From assembly GCA_963669155.1 (NCBI GenBank), contig CAVLGW020000021.1, forward strand, positions 61,001-125,000: DNA of 64,000 nt, given 5' to 3'. This stretch comes from Arbacia lixula (taxonomy: Eukaryota > Echinodermata > Echinoidea > Arbacioida > Arbaciidae). A program made the translations under genes and the position numbers. The notes beneath the pieces are model-generated. The model was not told the DNA's origin, did not search any database, and was given only the letters and a program-made list of their open reading frames with translations. This document shows, piece after piece, positions 1 to 12,800 of this stretch. Each line of letters begins with the position of its first letter. Position 1 is the first letter of the stretch.

Positions 1-187
1 GTGTGTAAGCTTCCCATTTAAAGAGCAGACGAGTAGTCAATGTCTCTCTTCTCCATAGTGCATTTGAAGCAACGCTTTAAGATCTAACTAGATAGAAGCC
101 ACAATATGAATGAACAAATCTGAAAGGAGCACTCAACATTCTAACAATTTGTGTTTGGTAGATGCAAACAAGTCGAAAAATGCATTA

Positions 188-421
188 GGGCAATTCCACA
201 TGTTTGGTTAAAGTCGTGTAACATAAATAAAATAAAGCTTCTTTATTTTATATTCTGTTATAGTTCTGCAGAAATCATGTAAATAATTATTTAGGAAGCA
301 AACAGTCCACCTTTCCATGACACGCAATCATATCCTCAGCACAGAAACTTCTTTTTCAATCATATAAAGAAGCTTTAGTTACTCATGTTACACAACTTTA
401 ACCAAACCTGTGGAATTGCCC
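188..421. repeat. MITE-like foldback element with ~37-bp terminal inverted repeats
   Basis: The two ends are near-perfect reverse complements: GGGCAATTCCACATGTTTGG reads in from 188, and its complement reads out to 421 with one or two mismatches over about 37 bases. The 235-bp body is AT-rich and has no credible coding frame. It lies in the last visible intron (or 3' flank) of the B3GNTL1-like gene. I could not define a target-site duplication, so the superfamily is unknown. Apart from this element, nothing is visible in 1-488. Confidence 0.75.
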
Positions 422-488
422 ATGATCAGACTTTGCAGTAAAATTGGACAAGAGATAGCAAACTTACGGCCATATGTAAGTTACTTAC

Positions 489-3400
489 CTTGGCCTGGTT
501 TTCTGGCTTGAGTGAGCGGTAGAACCTCCTGCCTTGCTTGCCAGCATTCCAGATGGTAAACCGGTTCCATCTGGTTAGAACCCGTTCCTCCAGGGAGCAC
601 ACCTGCAGCTGCCAGATGGTATCCCTGCAACCAACAAAACCACAACTCATTATAGAGGGAAAAAATTCAAGAAATGCAAATCTGACGTCATAAAACAAAC
701 ATTAAACCAACATTTCTTTTCCGTGCTATCAAACCTCTCTGAAAGAATACACTTACTCTCACTCTCTCCACTATATCTCCTTCCTCTCTCTTCTCATTTG
801 CTATCTGAGGAGCTCTTCATAGAGACATTCCAAAATAATGACACAACAGTCCTTTTCAGGTCTATCAAATGTTGCACCGTGTAATTCACTGTATATTTTT
901 TATCATGCAAGAACCTTTCTTTCAAGGAACCCATCATGAATCAAATGCATATAATCACCACACGAGACGAATCAAGTTTCCTTGTAATTTTTCTTTGCAA
1001 TTCGTGGGCTAAAATTACTCTGTATTAACTGACCAACTGAGAAGCTATTTTCCTTGACCTTTGACCTGACCTGTGTACTGAGTGTGTGGTAGCTGAAGCA
1101 TGGTGTCTGTAGGTCAGCAGGCAGTGGTCCAGTCTGTGGAGCGCCCCGCCCCTCTTCAGGTGAGCCAGGAAGAAGATCAGATCCTCAGGGGTACCCTGAG
1201 AGAGACCAGGGGGAGGGTGGAAACTAGCTATGGGACCAACATCTACATCCTTACAGGTAAGGGGTAGGAGTGGCTAGGGGAGAACACTCTAACAACATCT
1301 TTAAACGAGAATAATACCCTTTAATAAGAATGGTCCTTGTTAAAATTTAGACTTATTACATCTAATTTTTGAAAATGGCCTGATCACTTTCCTGGGTCCA
1401 AAATTTTATTTAGAGAGTAAACTTAGAGGGCTAGAAGTTGAGGTTTTTAAACAGTTGCTGTACTTTTTCTGCTTTTACCCATTACGGGGGTTAATTCCCA
1501 TTTAAAACCAGAACTGGAGTGAACATCCTCTGTATCCTAGAAGGAGAGGTCATGGGTACAGGTTGTAGTCATTGCAGATCTGTTTAACCAACATCACTGG
1601 GTTTGGACTTTGTTTAATTTAAAAACTGGAGATGAGTCCTTCCTGGTAACCTTGGTAACATTGGGGCGGAGGCACAACAATGCATATCTGTTGACTTCAT
1701 CCTCGTTTTATAGCAGTAGTCATAGCGATAGTCACATGGTGGGAATCATCCAGTAGTGATGCCTCAAACAGCTGAGAAATACTCACCTTCCCACTCTCGT
1801 CAAAATGGCCGACTCGCTTGAAGACCTGTCTGGAGCAGAACCATGTTGGCATGGCAACAGTAGGACCATGTGACGTATAGATCTAGGAGGAATGAACAAA
1901 AATCGGTCAATAGAGCATCCTGAAAATACTCACACACCTATCTCTCTCAAGAAATGCACATGTGATATCAAGAATTACTAGTACCTGGTTATTCAGAGAG
2001 CGACTCCTTCAAATGTTTGATCACTTTATTATTTCCAAATGTGAGCATTTGTTACACTTTAACATCACAATGTAAATTTTCTATTGCTTTTTTTTGTGTG
2101 TGTGTTGAGTTTTTGGAATTTATCACTTTAAGGTACGATAAAAACTAATAATTCTTCATAACAAACAAGAAGTTTGTTTTGTTGAACCCTTTAGGATGCA
2201 CTTCGGAACTTATCCTGATCCTTGTTGCCTACCTGTGTGTAGAGCTGGTCTGGACTGAGTCTGTTGCACCAATCAGTGAACCTAGGAGTCGATCCCTCAG
2301 GGAGCCGTCGGAACTGACAACCAACAATCTACAACGTGCACAGAAATAAATGCTGCAAATATCAACAGGAGGAACGAGAGTAATAGACCAGTTCGCAATT
2401 ACACCATGGTTGCACAATCCACTGAATAAAGACTCCTAGACTGCTAACTGGGATTTTTTCATGAAGCATGATGGGTGTAAAGATGTGTGACAGTGTGCCT
2501 AGAACAACAATAGAAGCAGATGCACATGGTGGAATGTTCTTTCACTACCTTCTCAGAGCTGAATAGCTGTTGACATAATCATTTGCATGATAATATATTG
2601 AAATGTGGTCGACTATCTAATGAATTCCCATTTCACTCTGTGAGTTGTGAAATTGACCAGAGGTTATTTTCTACCAGCAATAATCTGCTCATGTGCCAAT
2701 TGGCTTATAGGGGACTGGGTGGGTATGTGTTACTCCTCACTCATCCAGACTGACAAGAAGGCACCATCTTCAAGAAACAAACAGCATGGCTTTGACTTAT
2801 TCAAACAAGGAAAGAGCCAAGCCCAGAGTGCCCTTTGTCCGCTCAGCATATGTATGAAAGAGGTGGGGAATGATCAAAGAACAAGATGGTAAAGCCACCA
2901 AAGGCGACACGATCCAATCAGTCGTAAAACACTGCGACTGGCTGAATCACAGGAGCCAGCCATGGGATTTTCACAAGCAGGTGAAGACACACACCCAAGA
3001 GTAGGCCTTAAATCATCTCATCTGCGGTAGTCTTGATACACAGTACAACAGAGTGAAATAAAAAGAACTGGTTCTAAAGACAACAAAAAAAGCCCCCCCC
3101 CCCCCCCCCCCCCCTAAGCAAATTAGCATAACTTTTTATTGAAGAGGTTTGTGGCAGAATAATTTGGCAGGATTGTTCCTTATCTTATTGACTACCTTAC
3201 GTGTGAAAATCACACTTTTTTGGTTGTGTTTACATTACATGTGGACATGCAGAGCAAGCAGTGGTCATCATTGCGCGATTCTCGATGAGACTGCCTGCCT
3301 AACGCTAGCCTGTTAGGCAATGTTATATCAGTGAGTGATGATGTGTAAAACCAGAAACCTGCGTGATGATTGATTTGAAGAAAGCACTTTGGTACTTTGT

Positions 3401-6400
3401 AGATGGACTATGAGAGAGCAACCTCTAGGAGCTGGGGAAAAAATACACAGGGACTCGGGCGATTTTGCCCTGGAAAATGTTAAAAGAGCCCAAAAACTTC
3501 CCGTAGACACAATATAAAATTGTAGCCAAATCAGCCCATGTGCTCAAAAAGTAGCCCCAGAAAATTTTGAATTTAATTTTCTACCTGTCCTGGGCCCCGT
3601 AACATAAAGTTTTGCAATTAATCGCAAATTTGAAAGACAAATTCTGATTGGTTACTGGTCAGTCTTGTGAACAAAAAGTGCATGCAACAATGATGTTGAT
3701 TGGCCATTGCCATTTTGCGATTGAACGGAAAAGCTTTATGTTACGGGGCCCAGGAGTGTGTACTTACAGCGTTGGGTCTTGTTACGGTGGCTGCATACTG
3801 CATCTCCACTCTCCTGCTGTCCATGATATCATCCTATGTGTAAACAAAGACGGTGCAAATTTCTTAGAAACACCACCTTAACAGAAATACCCCCTGTCTA
3901 CATTGACAACATTTGTTTTTTCCCTTAAACAATGTTTTTCATTGAGACACAAGTATCAAAATAACCTGTAAAAAGCAACTACACACAACAAGAAATATCT
4001 CCCCCCCCCCCCCCTCCCCCGCCTTTTTCAGAACAGCATAACTAGTCAACCATGAAGTTTTGGACAAAATAATTTGGCAGGGGTGTTTGTAATTTTATTG
4101 GCTAACTTGTGTGTGTGAAAATGGGATTGAATGGCATGAGTGGGCAATTTTTTTTAATGCAAAATGCTACTTCAAAAGTCACAAGGGTAATTTTGGGATC
4201 CTGTCATGAATTTTTAATGAATTACAATTCTGGTACACAATTTATTTAATTTAATTATTAAATTCAATTCATTTAATTTAATTTGTTTATCATCCATCTC
4301 TCGATGCACTTGCACCTATTTCGACACTTAACTCATTGTTCTGGTTGAGTGAACACCGTTTCAAAAATACTCATCCCTCTTGAGTTTGAAACATTTATAA
4401 ACCCTTTATTTTTGTGAGAAAATAGAACTGGATATTTTGACAAAGATGTAACATGACCTGTTATGTAAGACATAAGAAGTCATTTTTGTGTCATGGTTGA
4501 GTAAAAACACTTTCAAATGTGCACAAGGAATGCAAAAATGTACTATTAAGATGGCATAAACAATCACAATTGTGACTTTTGGAAAGTCACATTTTTACCT
4601 TTAATGTTTCCAACTCATGCATGACTCAACAGATCTATATTATTTTCACATAAAAGTTAGCCAATATATGTAGCAACACCCCTGCCAAATCATTTTGTCC
4701 ATAAAGTTATGCGGTTGAGAAAAAAGGGGGAGTTACTTTTTTTGTTGTGTTTAATACCTGCTCATGCAGAGTCTGTTTGACTATTCAGTGAAACCTGTTC
4801 AGATAAACCACCGTTCTATGTAACAACTGATTCAATGTTTCCCTAAAACAATATTTTTCTCTGTAACCTGTAATGAGATGACCTACATTTTGAGGACAAT
4901 TTAAGCAAGAAGGTGACATCACATTTCCAGGCAGAGACCTTTATGACAACAGAATCAAAGCAAAATTGTGTCATCTCTGGTAACCTCAATACTAATGGTT
5001 GAAATACTCACTGCATCCAAGAAACACAAGAACTGGCCGCAGCTTGCATTGATGGCTCGATTCCTGGCTGCACCGACTGCCAAAAAATATCATTCAAACA
5101 CATACATATCAGAACAAACACTGAAAAACAAAACAAATCAAAACCACTCTAGGCAGTATGATTACACAAGTTATTGAAAGATAAAAGCTTATAAAAATAT
5201 TTTTAATCACAAAAAGGGATTTATATAATATCAAGAAATCTGCATCTTTCATTATTGACATTACAATTATACTTGTTTTGTATTCATCAGCACAAAGAAC
5301 TTGAAACTAGTCACTTTTTGTAAAACTGTCATGGTGCTTGCTGTCTTGTGATTGGGATACAATCCATGCTTACCTCCAACTGGGCTGCCATGATGTCCAT
5401 TGATTACCATGGAGATACTGGTCTTTGCCATCTTGGATTTGAATTCTTCAAGAATAACAGCTGTCCCATCCTGAATTATAAGAACAATGTGAAGAAGCAA
5501 AACATGATAACTGTCCTGTGAGACATCCAGGAGAAGTTATCTTGTAATTGGATTTTTTTTCCAAAAGCTACAGTAGTCTCTATAATTGGGATTGGTCTGA
5601 CATAAGAGCTTTTTGAAGAGGCAAAACATAAATAATTCATAACTGTTTCCTGAGACATCTGCTAGAACTTGCACTGGTAGTGTTTGAAACTGGAACTGAT
5701 TAAATATATTCACAAGCTTCCTGTACAGTAGTCTATGATACTCACGTCTTGAGGTGTACACTGATTTATTTTTGGGGCTCCTTGCCCACAGCAAGCTTTT
5801 CCAACATGAACATGATTAACATAATTAACATAAAGTTCATTTGCATTTTCAGAATAATTATAGAAGAACCAATAGAAGCAAAAGGAATAGAGCGGGCCAA
5901 CTAAAATGTAGGATCCCTGTTCACTAAGTCAACCAATAAAAGCAAGAAGGATGAAGATGGCAGACTAGCTGGGGTGATTAAGTAATAAAGAATGTTCAAC
6001 AAAAGAGCCAGATGTGAGGATGGAATGAATGGGCACATCTGAATAGGAAAGGAATGAAGGTGATCAGAGAAGTAGGGTAATGACTGATGAGGTGAACACG
6101 AACATAAGAACCTATTGAACTTGGACTGAATGCAACTAAGCTGGACTAAATACTGAACTAAAAGGAATCAAACAAAAGGGGGATTAAAATCTTAACTTAA
6201 CTGTCTTACATTATGATTGTGTTTGGTGTGACATTAGAACACTGGTTCACACAATGATTACCTTTAGCCAGGGTAAAGAGGAAGAACTTTGCATAATTTG
6301 AATCAAGATGGAAGAGATATTTCAACTCAGAGCAGCATTCACCAAGGGATGTTACAGCAGTATCATTTACCTTAAAGATGGCAAACTCAAAGAGAAGAAA

Positions 6401-7034
6401 ATTGTAGGGATGACTCTCTGTTTGCAAGCAGTGTGTAATACTGTGTATACAATGTCAGTTTTGAAAATTATAGGCTAGCTCTTTCTAGGTTTCCCAATAT
6501 TTTAAATTAAACAATTAATTTTATTTTCAAAACTTGTGCCAACCTTTTGAATCTCTTATTGTTCTGCCTTTATTGGCAAGAATTGTTTATTGGAATGAAA
6601 TACACTTTTTTTCAAGGAGTGTGGTGTCACACTCCTAGCTTAAACAGGAATAACCTCATTCGGGATATTGATTCTTTTATCAAAAGGGCATTCAGAGGAG
6701 CCAGATGCAATCTCAATGGATCCAAAAGTGTGACATGAGAGATACTGATTTGTGAGCCTACTTCTTACATAGACCCCCAAATCAGTATCTGCATGTCTTG
6801 GATTCACTGGCTGAGATTGCATCTGGCTCATGTCAAAAAATGTTTTTTTTTGTTTTAAACTTTTAAAGAGGGGCCCAAATAAGACAATTATTCCTGTCTA
6901 CTTCTTACGCTGCTGCCATCATTGTAGACGGAGAGTTCCATGCTGCCCCTGAAGGTCTGTCCCAGGATCGACTCCAAGCACTCCTGCAGCCATGCCTCAC
7001 CGTTATGCACAGGCATGATGATGGACTGGGGCAT
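489..7034 (-). CDS. B3GNTL1: B3GNTL1-like family 2 glycosyltransferase, 8 exons, 3' end missing
   Basis: This is a predicted glycosyltransferase of the GT-A fold, GT2 family (UDP-GlcNAc:betaGal beta-1,3-N-acetylglucosaminyltransferase-like 1). Coding exons in transcript order are 7034-6909, 5470-5374, 5076-5012, 3833-3768, 2328-2233, 1882-1787, 1195-1071 and 624-489. All have GT/AG borders and the frame stays open across every junction, giving 269 residues. Visible marks are the N-terminal IIMPVHN nucleotide-binding strand (residues 5-11), ELSVYNDGS (33-41), the DADD metal-binding DXD-type motif spanning the exon 3/4 junction (95-98), and [10 protein letters not shown] (248-257), which I recognise from vertebrate B3GNTL1. 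The human protein is about 361 residues, so roughly the last 90 lie beyond the left edge. The start is the first ATG ahead of the conserved strand. No signal peptide is evident. The acceptor substrate is not established by the sequence. The gene is head to head with the FTCDNL1-like gene. Confidence 0.92.
3082..3231. repeat. Short deleted copy of the 3983-4750 inverted-repeat element
   Basis: The ends ACAACAAAAAAAG and TTTTTTGGTTGTGTT, a poly-C tract of about 25 bases, and an AATTTGGCAGG-type core match the element at 3983-4750, with most of the interior missing. It lies in the intron between exons 4 and 5 of the glycosyltransferase gene. The poly-C run may be misassembled in length. Confidence 0.55.
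3591..3752. repeat. MITE with perfect 19-bp terminal inverted repeats
   Basis: TGGGCCCCGTAACATAAAG starts the element and its exact reverse complement ends it. The complementarity continues imperfectly inward (TTTGCAATTAATCGC against GCGATTGAACGGAAAA). The 162-bp unit would fold into a long hairpin. Its right edge lies about 16 bp from the exon 4 splice donor of the glycosyltransferase gene. No coding capacity is seen. Confidence 0.8.
3983..4750. repeat. Inverted-repeat non-autonomous element
   Basis: About 110 bases at each end are inverted copies. Each starts with ACACAACAA, runs into a C-rich stretch, then reads GCATAACT, a TGGACAAAATnATTTGGCAG core and ATTGGCTAACTT. The centre is AT-rich without a usable frame. 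A deleted relative is at 3082-3231. It lies in the intron between exons 3 and 4 of the glycosyltransferase gene. Confidence 0.65.
6696..6831. repeat. Foldback repeat next to glycosyltransferase exon 1
   Basis: GAGCCAGATGCAATCTCA near 6698 is answered by its reverse complement near 6812-6829, and the inner segments (GATACTGATTT and AAATCAGTATC) also pair, so the unit is a hairpin. A third copy of the end, extended by CCTCTGAATGCCC, occurs at 7336-7363, placing coding exon 1 (6909-7034) between related repeats. Confidence 0.6.
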
Positions 7035-8772
7035 TGTTTGAAAACGAGACAAAAATGGAGTGGAAGGCTTTATCAGTCAAGAAATAGAGTATCAGCAAGA
7101 GCATGTTCAAACAGCAAAAACAAGAAAACAGTTATACGTTCAAGTACAATGTTAGAAAAAAACACAAGTTAACATACAGCAACCCCAGATAAGAAAAACA
7201 ACTTTTGATATGAACCCGACACATTAGGCAGTGTGGTTCCTCATATACTTCATACGATTTCTAGACGTCTACAAAAATTCAAGGAATTAAGTTATAAGTA
7301 GACCGAAAAATCAATGTAGAACGTTGGATCCGCCGAGATTGCATCTGGCTCCTCTGAATGCCCCTACCTTGTCCAGACAGGAATAACCGTCTCGTTTGGG
7401 GCAATCTTTAATCATAACCATTAGGGGGTATGCCCAAAGATGTAATTTTATTTTTGATTAAAATTTAAAGAATGCCCCGAATCAAGAATTTAAATAAACA
7501 ACAATTGAACTTACAACATCACATGATGCTGATGATGTCATGTTGGCCATACTATGTGAACTTGGACGGTAATTAGTTGAAATGTCAATTTGTTAATTTG
7601 TCACTGTTTGTTATGATTGATGATTGATAATCAAGTGCTAGGGAGTCGTGCTGGCTGCGGTCATGGCGGTAGCTGATTTCGAATTTCTGTACAGCTGGAG
7701 TGAGGCTGCACATGAGCTTGAAATCCACAGTCAAGTTATAGTCAAATTAAAAGTTTTCGAGCATCATGCATGCACTTATATTCGCGGCGCGGTCAGCTAG
7801 CGAGGTCTGTGCCCGCGGAGATCCCTAGCCCTGCGCTGAATGCATGGAAGCGCAGCGTGCACACACGTCAATGCATGTGCCACATCCAGGCCAGGTGGTA
7901 CTTGCTATTCTTATCCTCAGCTTAAGAAATAATTATTATAAATAGAGAAAATGTTTCCCCATAAATTTTGTCCAAACAATGGATTAATATTTATATGATT
8001 GTTACAACATATAAATGTTGAATAAATAAAATAAAATTCATACCTAATCTACTTCAAATCTTTTTAATGCTAAAACATTAAATATAGCTAACGTCTGGTA
8101 CATGACTACTAACAATAATAAATCTTGGCGCTGACCGAAGGCTGCGGAACGAGAAGTGATCTATCATCTAGCATAGAACGACCCGAGAACGACTAGGTGA
8201 GACTGGAAGGAAAATTCCTTAACATACGATATATTTCTGCAATGACAGGTGAAGAAACCAATTTAGAATAAATATATGATGACGATGGAGGTCTGTGTGC
8301 AATATTACGAGCAACTTTGATTGTATACCCAATTACCCATGTACCTCGAGTGTTTTGTGTGGCTGAGACTGAGATCGAGTGAACGTGGTCTGGGATGGGG
8401 TGCTGGTGCCAGTGGTGGTGATTGGGCGATGGGCATCGCAGCAGCAGTACCACAGCCCAGGCACGTGCTTGTGCATTTATTGTAACGCGTGCAAAATCCA
8501 GCTGACGCTGCGCTTTTCGGATTTCAGAACACTTTCATTCATTTCTGAAGACAACAATATCAAAGGTAAACTGTATCTTAATTTGATCTTGAGAATGATC
8601 TTGAGAATGACCCTGGCAATCTTCTGCACGAGGTCTACATATGAACATGTGTGTGATTGAGATGGATGGTCAGATTGTGTTGAACTGAGTGATGGAGGTG
8701 TAGCTCGAAACGGTATTCTTCTGTAATAATCTTCAAAGGGCTCTTGAAGATGAAGTTAAACTTGGATGCATG
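7035..8772. other. Intergenic region between head-to-head genes
   Basis: This segment, upstream of the minus-strand glycosyltransferase start, probably includes its 5' UTR and promoter. A locally GC-richer patch lies near 7640-7900. I see no TATA box I trust, and no open frame with family resemblance. The 7336-7363 repeat end described above is the only recognisable repeat. Confidence 0.4.
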
Positions 8773-9193
8773 TTATGAGGAGGAGTGAGTGGTATTTTCT
8801 AAATGGTTCCGCCAGAGAATTTGAAAGCTGGCAAGCGAAACTGCATCAACTGTTTGGTTTAAGAATTTATTCCATTCAGGGACAGATCGTTGGGCAAAGG
8901 CAAATTTGTTGATATTTCCTCTTGGAGGGAAGGTCTGAAAGCACTCGTGATTTTTCTGGTGACAGAGGTGCTTAAGTAAAGAATTTGTCTTGGGGTATTG
9001 CGATGAGGTTGTTGTTTCACAGAAGTGTTGAAGTCCATCCGGAGAATAGGATCTGATCACTGATCCCGGAATCGGCTTGACAGAGTCAATCAGTGTAGGG
9101 TTACTTGTAAATAAAAGATCTAGCATATTCTGTTGTCTCGTTGGGAAGTTCACAACCTGATGGAGATTTATGGCTATTAGCGATATCAAAAAG
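8773..9193 (-). pseudogene. Internally deleted non-LTR retrotransposon ORF2 fragment
   Basis: The minus strand reads an apurinic-endonuclease-like segment with QVVNFPTRQ, NMLDLLFTSNP and PIPG. The expected ISDH follows only after a frame change. The frame then jumps to a segment with RSVPEWNKF, VDAVSLASFQ and LLRNHL-like residues, typical of the C-terminal end of reverse-transcriptase ORFs in Jockey/CR1-type elements. The whole reverse transcriptase core is absent, so this is a dead copy with an internal deletion and a frameshift. The MITE at 9194 abuts its 5' side. Confidence 0.7.
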
Positions 9194-9417
9194 TACACTA
9201 CAGCTCAAAGGAATTGGCATAGGGAAAGGGAAGGAGCTGCAGTTTTAAACCGTGATATATTTTGTCCAGTTCAGCATGAAACATGCTGTTTAGGCTAAAA
9301 GCATCGTGTTTCATGCTGAACTGGACAAAATATACCGCGGCTTAAAACTGCGGCTCTTTCCCTTTCTTCCCTTTCCCTTTCCCTTTCCCTATGCCAGTTC
9401 CTTTGAGCTATAGTGTA
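9194..9417. mobile_element. TA-flanked MITE with long terminal inverted repeats
   Basis: The ends are TACACTACAGCTCAAAGG inward from 9194 and its near-complement ending at 9417, followed by GGAATTGGCATAGGGAAAGG. A second inverted pair (ATATTTTGTCCAGTTCAGCA) lies nearer the centre, so most of the 224 bp forms one hairpin. The TA at both borders suggests a Tc1/mariner-type non-autonomous element. The right half recurs at 22937-23026. Confidence 0.75.
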
Positions 9418-9858
9418 TGTTGCATGATAGGGCACTTCTTTAGTAGATTCTTGCAGGGCAGGGCTTGACCGAGTTGGAGACCCAATCGATGACTGGCATG
9501 TTGAAACTTCAATGAGTTGTCATTGTTTTGAGCAACAGCCAACACGTACCATCACTCCGTTGTGTCAGTTCAACACCATCGGTTTGAATCAAAGTCTAAC
9601 TTACTCGAACCTCAGTTCACCTTTAAAAGTCATTGTGTACTAGATTGTTCATTCATTGTAATTCCAAACTGCAAAAACTTGTGTTTGTGTTAACCGTTGA
9701 TGAATTCACAACAACATAGCTGAGTGTTATGTATGTTACAGCAAATCAAAATGATATTAGATGAATATATTTTTACATTTTTCTGATTCCAGTAGATGCT
9801 CTGCAGCTCTGAGATCCTCTCAACTCTGAACAGTGCATTTGACAAGGACCGAATCACC

Positions 9859-12800
9859 ATGGCAGCTGCACGACGGCTCGGCATTTGTCTCTTGAATATA
9901 TCAGAGGCCCAGAATCGTGCAATAGTTGAGCAGGTGGCGCAGGCAGCGACAAGAAAAACTGGTACGTAGATTTTCAGAAAAAGAGTACCGAAGTGGTATT
10001 ATTTTGTATCCATTGTTATTGCTGGTTTCTGGTTCTAAGCAATGTCACTCCAGTGAAACTTTCCCTGGTCCAACATTGTCTATATGCTTTTCACTTGGCA
10101 AAAATTTCCGTAGCCACGTACTATAGGTGAGGCTAAGGGGGGGCCTTAGCCCCACCTATAGTACGGGGTAAGCTTAGACCACTTTCTGTTCACATTGGTT
10201 TTTACCAAAGTAGGTTAGCCCCAACAATAATCCGGGATTATTTGGCCCTGTAAAAAAGCATGGCTAACACCACAATTGCAGGGCCAAGCCAAATAGTCCG
10301 GGGCAAAGAGCACCAGTGAGAACAGAAACGAAAAATAGTACGGGGCTAAGGAAATGCGATGTCAGCTCTCAAGGCCGAAACGTAGGGTTTAAGAAATAGT
10401 ACGGGGCTAAGAAAAGCCAATGAAAAAAACTTCAAAAAATAGTACAAGGCTAGGGATAGTACGGGGCTAAGAAAACCCAATGAGAAAAGGGTATTAGTGT
10501 ACTTGGGCATGCCCATTTTTGCAGTGAGATTTCCTGCTGTGATCACCACTGTAAGACCTGGTCAGTTGTCTTGAGAAAATGCTGAAATGACATCACACTG
10601 CAGTACTTAATCTATTATAGAGAAAAAATTTGATGCAAGTTTATATCTCTGACATACATTGAGTTGAAGGAATTACAGCCATGTAGCCAATACATGTAGG
10701 TAGTTATAAATGCTTTTAGTTTGTATCATATGGGTGTTTCCAAATGAATTTATGATTGATTTCTTTGTCTGATACTAGTACTAGTACTAGTACTTCTGTA
10801 GTGATTATCTTAATGATTTGTTCACATTTTGAAGAAAACTTCCTTGCATTGTAGATCTTTTCCTTCTTATTGTCCCACTTTTCTTTCTTTACATGATGCG
10901 TAATGTAGCTATACACAGCCAAACGGCAGGCACCGGAAAATACGCTCATTTTATTTTCAGCGAGGTAGTCGTGACCTTCACTTGACCTCTCGAACCGCGG
11001 AAAACGTCTCCTTTTCAAACTGCGATATCTTCATGAATATATCATATTTTCGTGCGCTTTCTTTTGTAACTGTATGTTGGAGGTCGACATTTACCACGGG
11101 TGAAAAAACATTTCATTGAAACAGGCAGACAAATATAGCAAATTCGAGATAAATATGTGGTTCTAATACAAATTAAAAAAATTAAAATAAACTCTATATT
11201 CCAATGTCAATCGCTTTTGAGCCCCTAATATTTAGAGATCATCTGAAACGGAATTTATTGCACTTTATGGAGATACCATTATTTTTCAACCTCCCCCCAT
11301 AGAAGGATCAGCATCCAGCAAAACATCAACCATGTTCAAATCCAAAATGAGCGAGATATGACGAAGTTGTGAACGATCCTAACCAGCCAATCATAGTCCA
11401 CGATAATAACGAAATTCTAGCGGCGATTCAAGGCGATCCAATCATAGTCCGCGGACTATGATTGACTGGGTGGGATCGCTCACAACTTCGTCATATCTCG
11501 CTCATTCTGGATTTGAACATGGTTGATATTTTGCTGGATCCTGACCCTTCTATGGGGGGAGGTTGAAAAATAATGGTATCTCCATAAAGTACAATAAATT
11601 CCGCTTCAGATGATCTCTAAATATTAGGGGCTTAAAAGCGATTGACATTGAAATATAGAGTTTATTTTCATTTTTTAAATTTTTATTAGAACCACATTAT
11701 TTATCTCGAATTTTCAATATTTTTCTGCCTGTTTCATTGAAATATTTTTTCACCCTTAGTAAATGTCGACCTCCAACATACAGTTACAAAAGAAAGTGTA
11801 CAAAAATATGATATATTCATGGAGATATCGCAGTTTGAAAAAGAGACCCTTTTCGCGGTTCGAGAAGTAAAGCGAAGGTCACGACTACCGAGCTGAAAAT
11901 AAAATCGTGTGTTTTCTGCTGCCTGCGGACGAATATCGGTTGCGAAGTCCGTATGATTTCTGAAAATTCGCGTCACTTTGAAGACGAATAGCTCAAATGT
12001 TTTATTTTTGAGCCCAAACAAAACTGGAATCAAATTCTCCGCTGGAGTACCGGCTTTCCAAAGCTGTAACTGGTATTGCCGTTCAATTTGTAGAAGGGTC
12101 AGGATCCAGCAAAGTCTGGGAGCTTACGTATATATCGCTTGCGAAGTCCGTACGATTTCTAAAATCTCGCGTCACTTTGGAGACGAATAGCTCAAATGTT
12201 TTATTTTTGAGCCCAAACAATATTGGAATCAGAATCTCCGCTGAAGTATTGGCTTTTTAGAGCCGTAACTGTCGTTGCCGTACAATCCATAGAAGGGTCA
12301 GCATCCAGCAAGGTCTGAGAGCTTACATATTTCAAAAAAAAATTGAGGCCTGTTTTTGAAGGCAAATAACATAAAAACTCCTTTGCGGATTTCGATAAAA
12401 ACTAAAAATATTTATTAAGAAACATATAATCTCAATCCCTGTCTAAAAAAATCCTGATCAGTATGCTTACAGAAGACCTCAGCAAAAGATCTCGCGAGCA
12501 TGTCAAATTCCTTCATGATCTACGTGCAGCAAAATCTGCGCGTGAGATTTCGCGAGACGAAAAATAAAACGCTCACGATTTCTATAGAACGAGCGAGCGC
12601 TGCCGATTGACTGTACAATGAGGCATCAAATCTTGTTTGTTCTGTAATGTCATTGTGTATTGATGCTAGTGCATCAATGATTTTGTAGATAATAATTGTA
12701 TCGTCATGAATGATGTGATTATGTACTGCAGTACTGTATTACTTTGCAGATTAACATGTTTTGTAGTGTCATGTTGTGTTGTTCATGTTTTTCTTTGCAG

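Noticed and set aside
3088..3113. Poly-C runs (also near 4000, 20236, 33585 and 51388) as regulatory or quadruplex sites
   Set aside because: Homopolymers are common in this genome type and prone to assembly error; nothing else supports a function.
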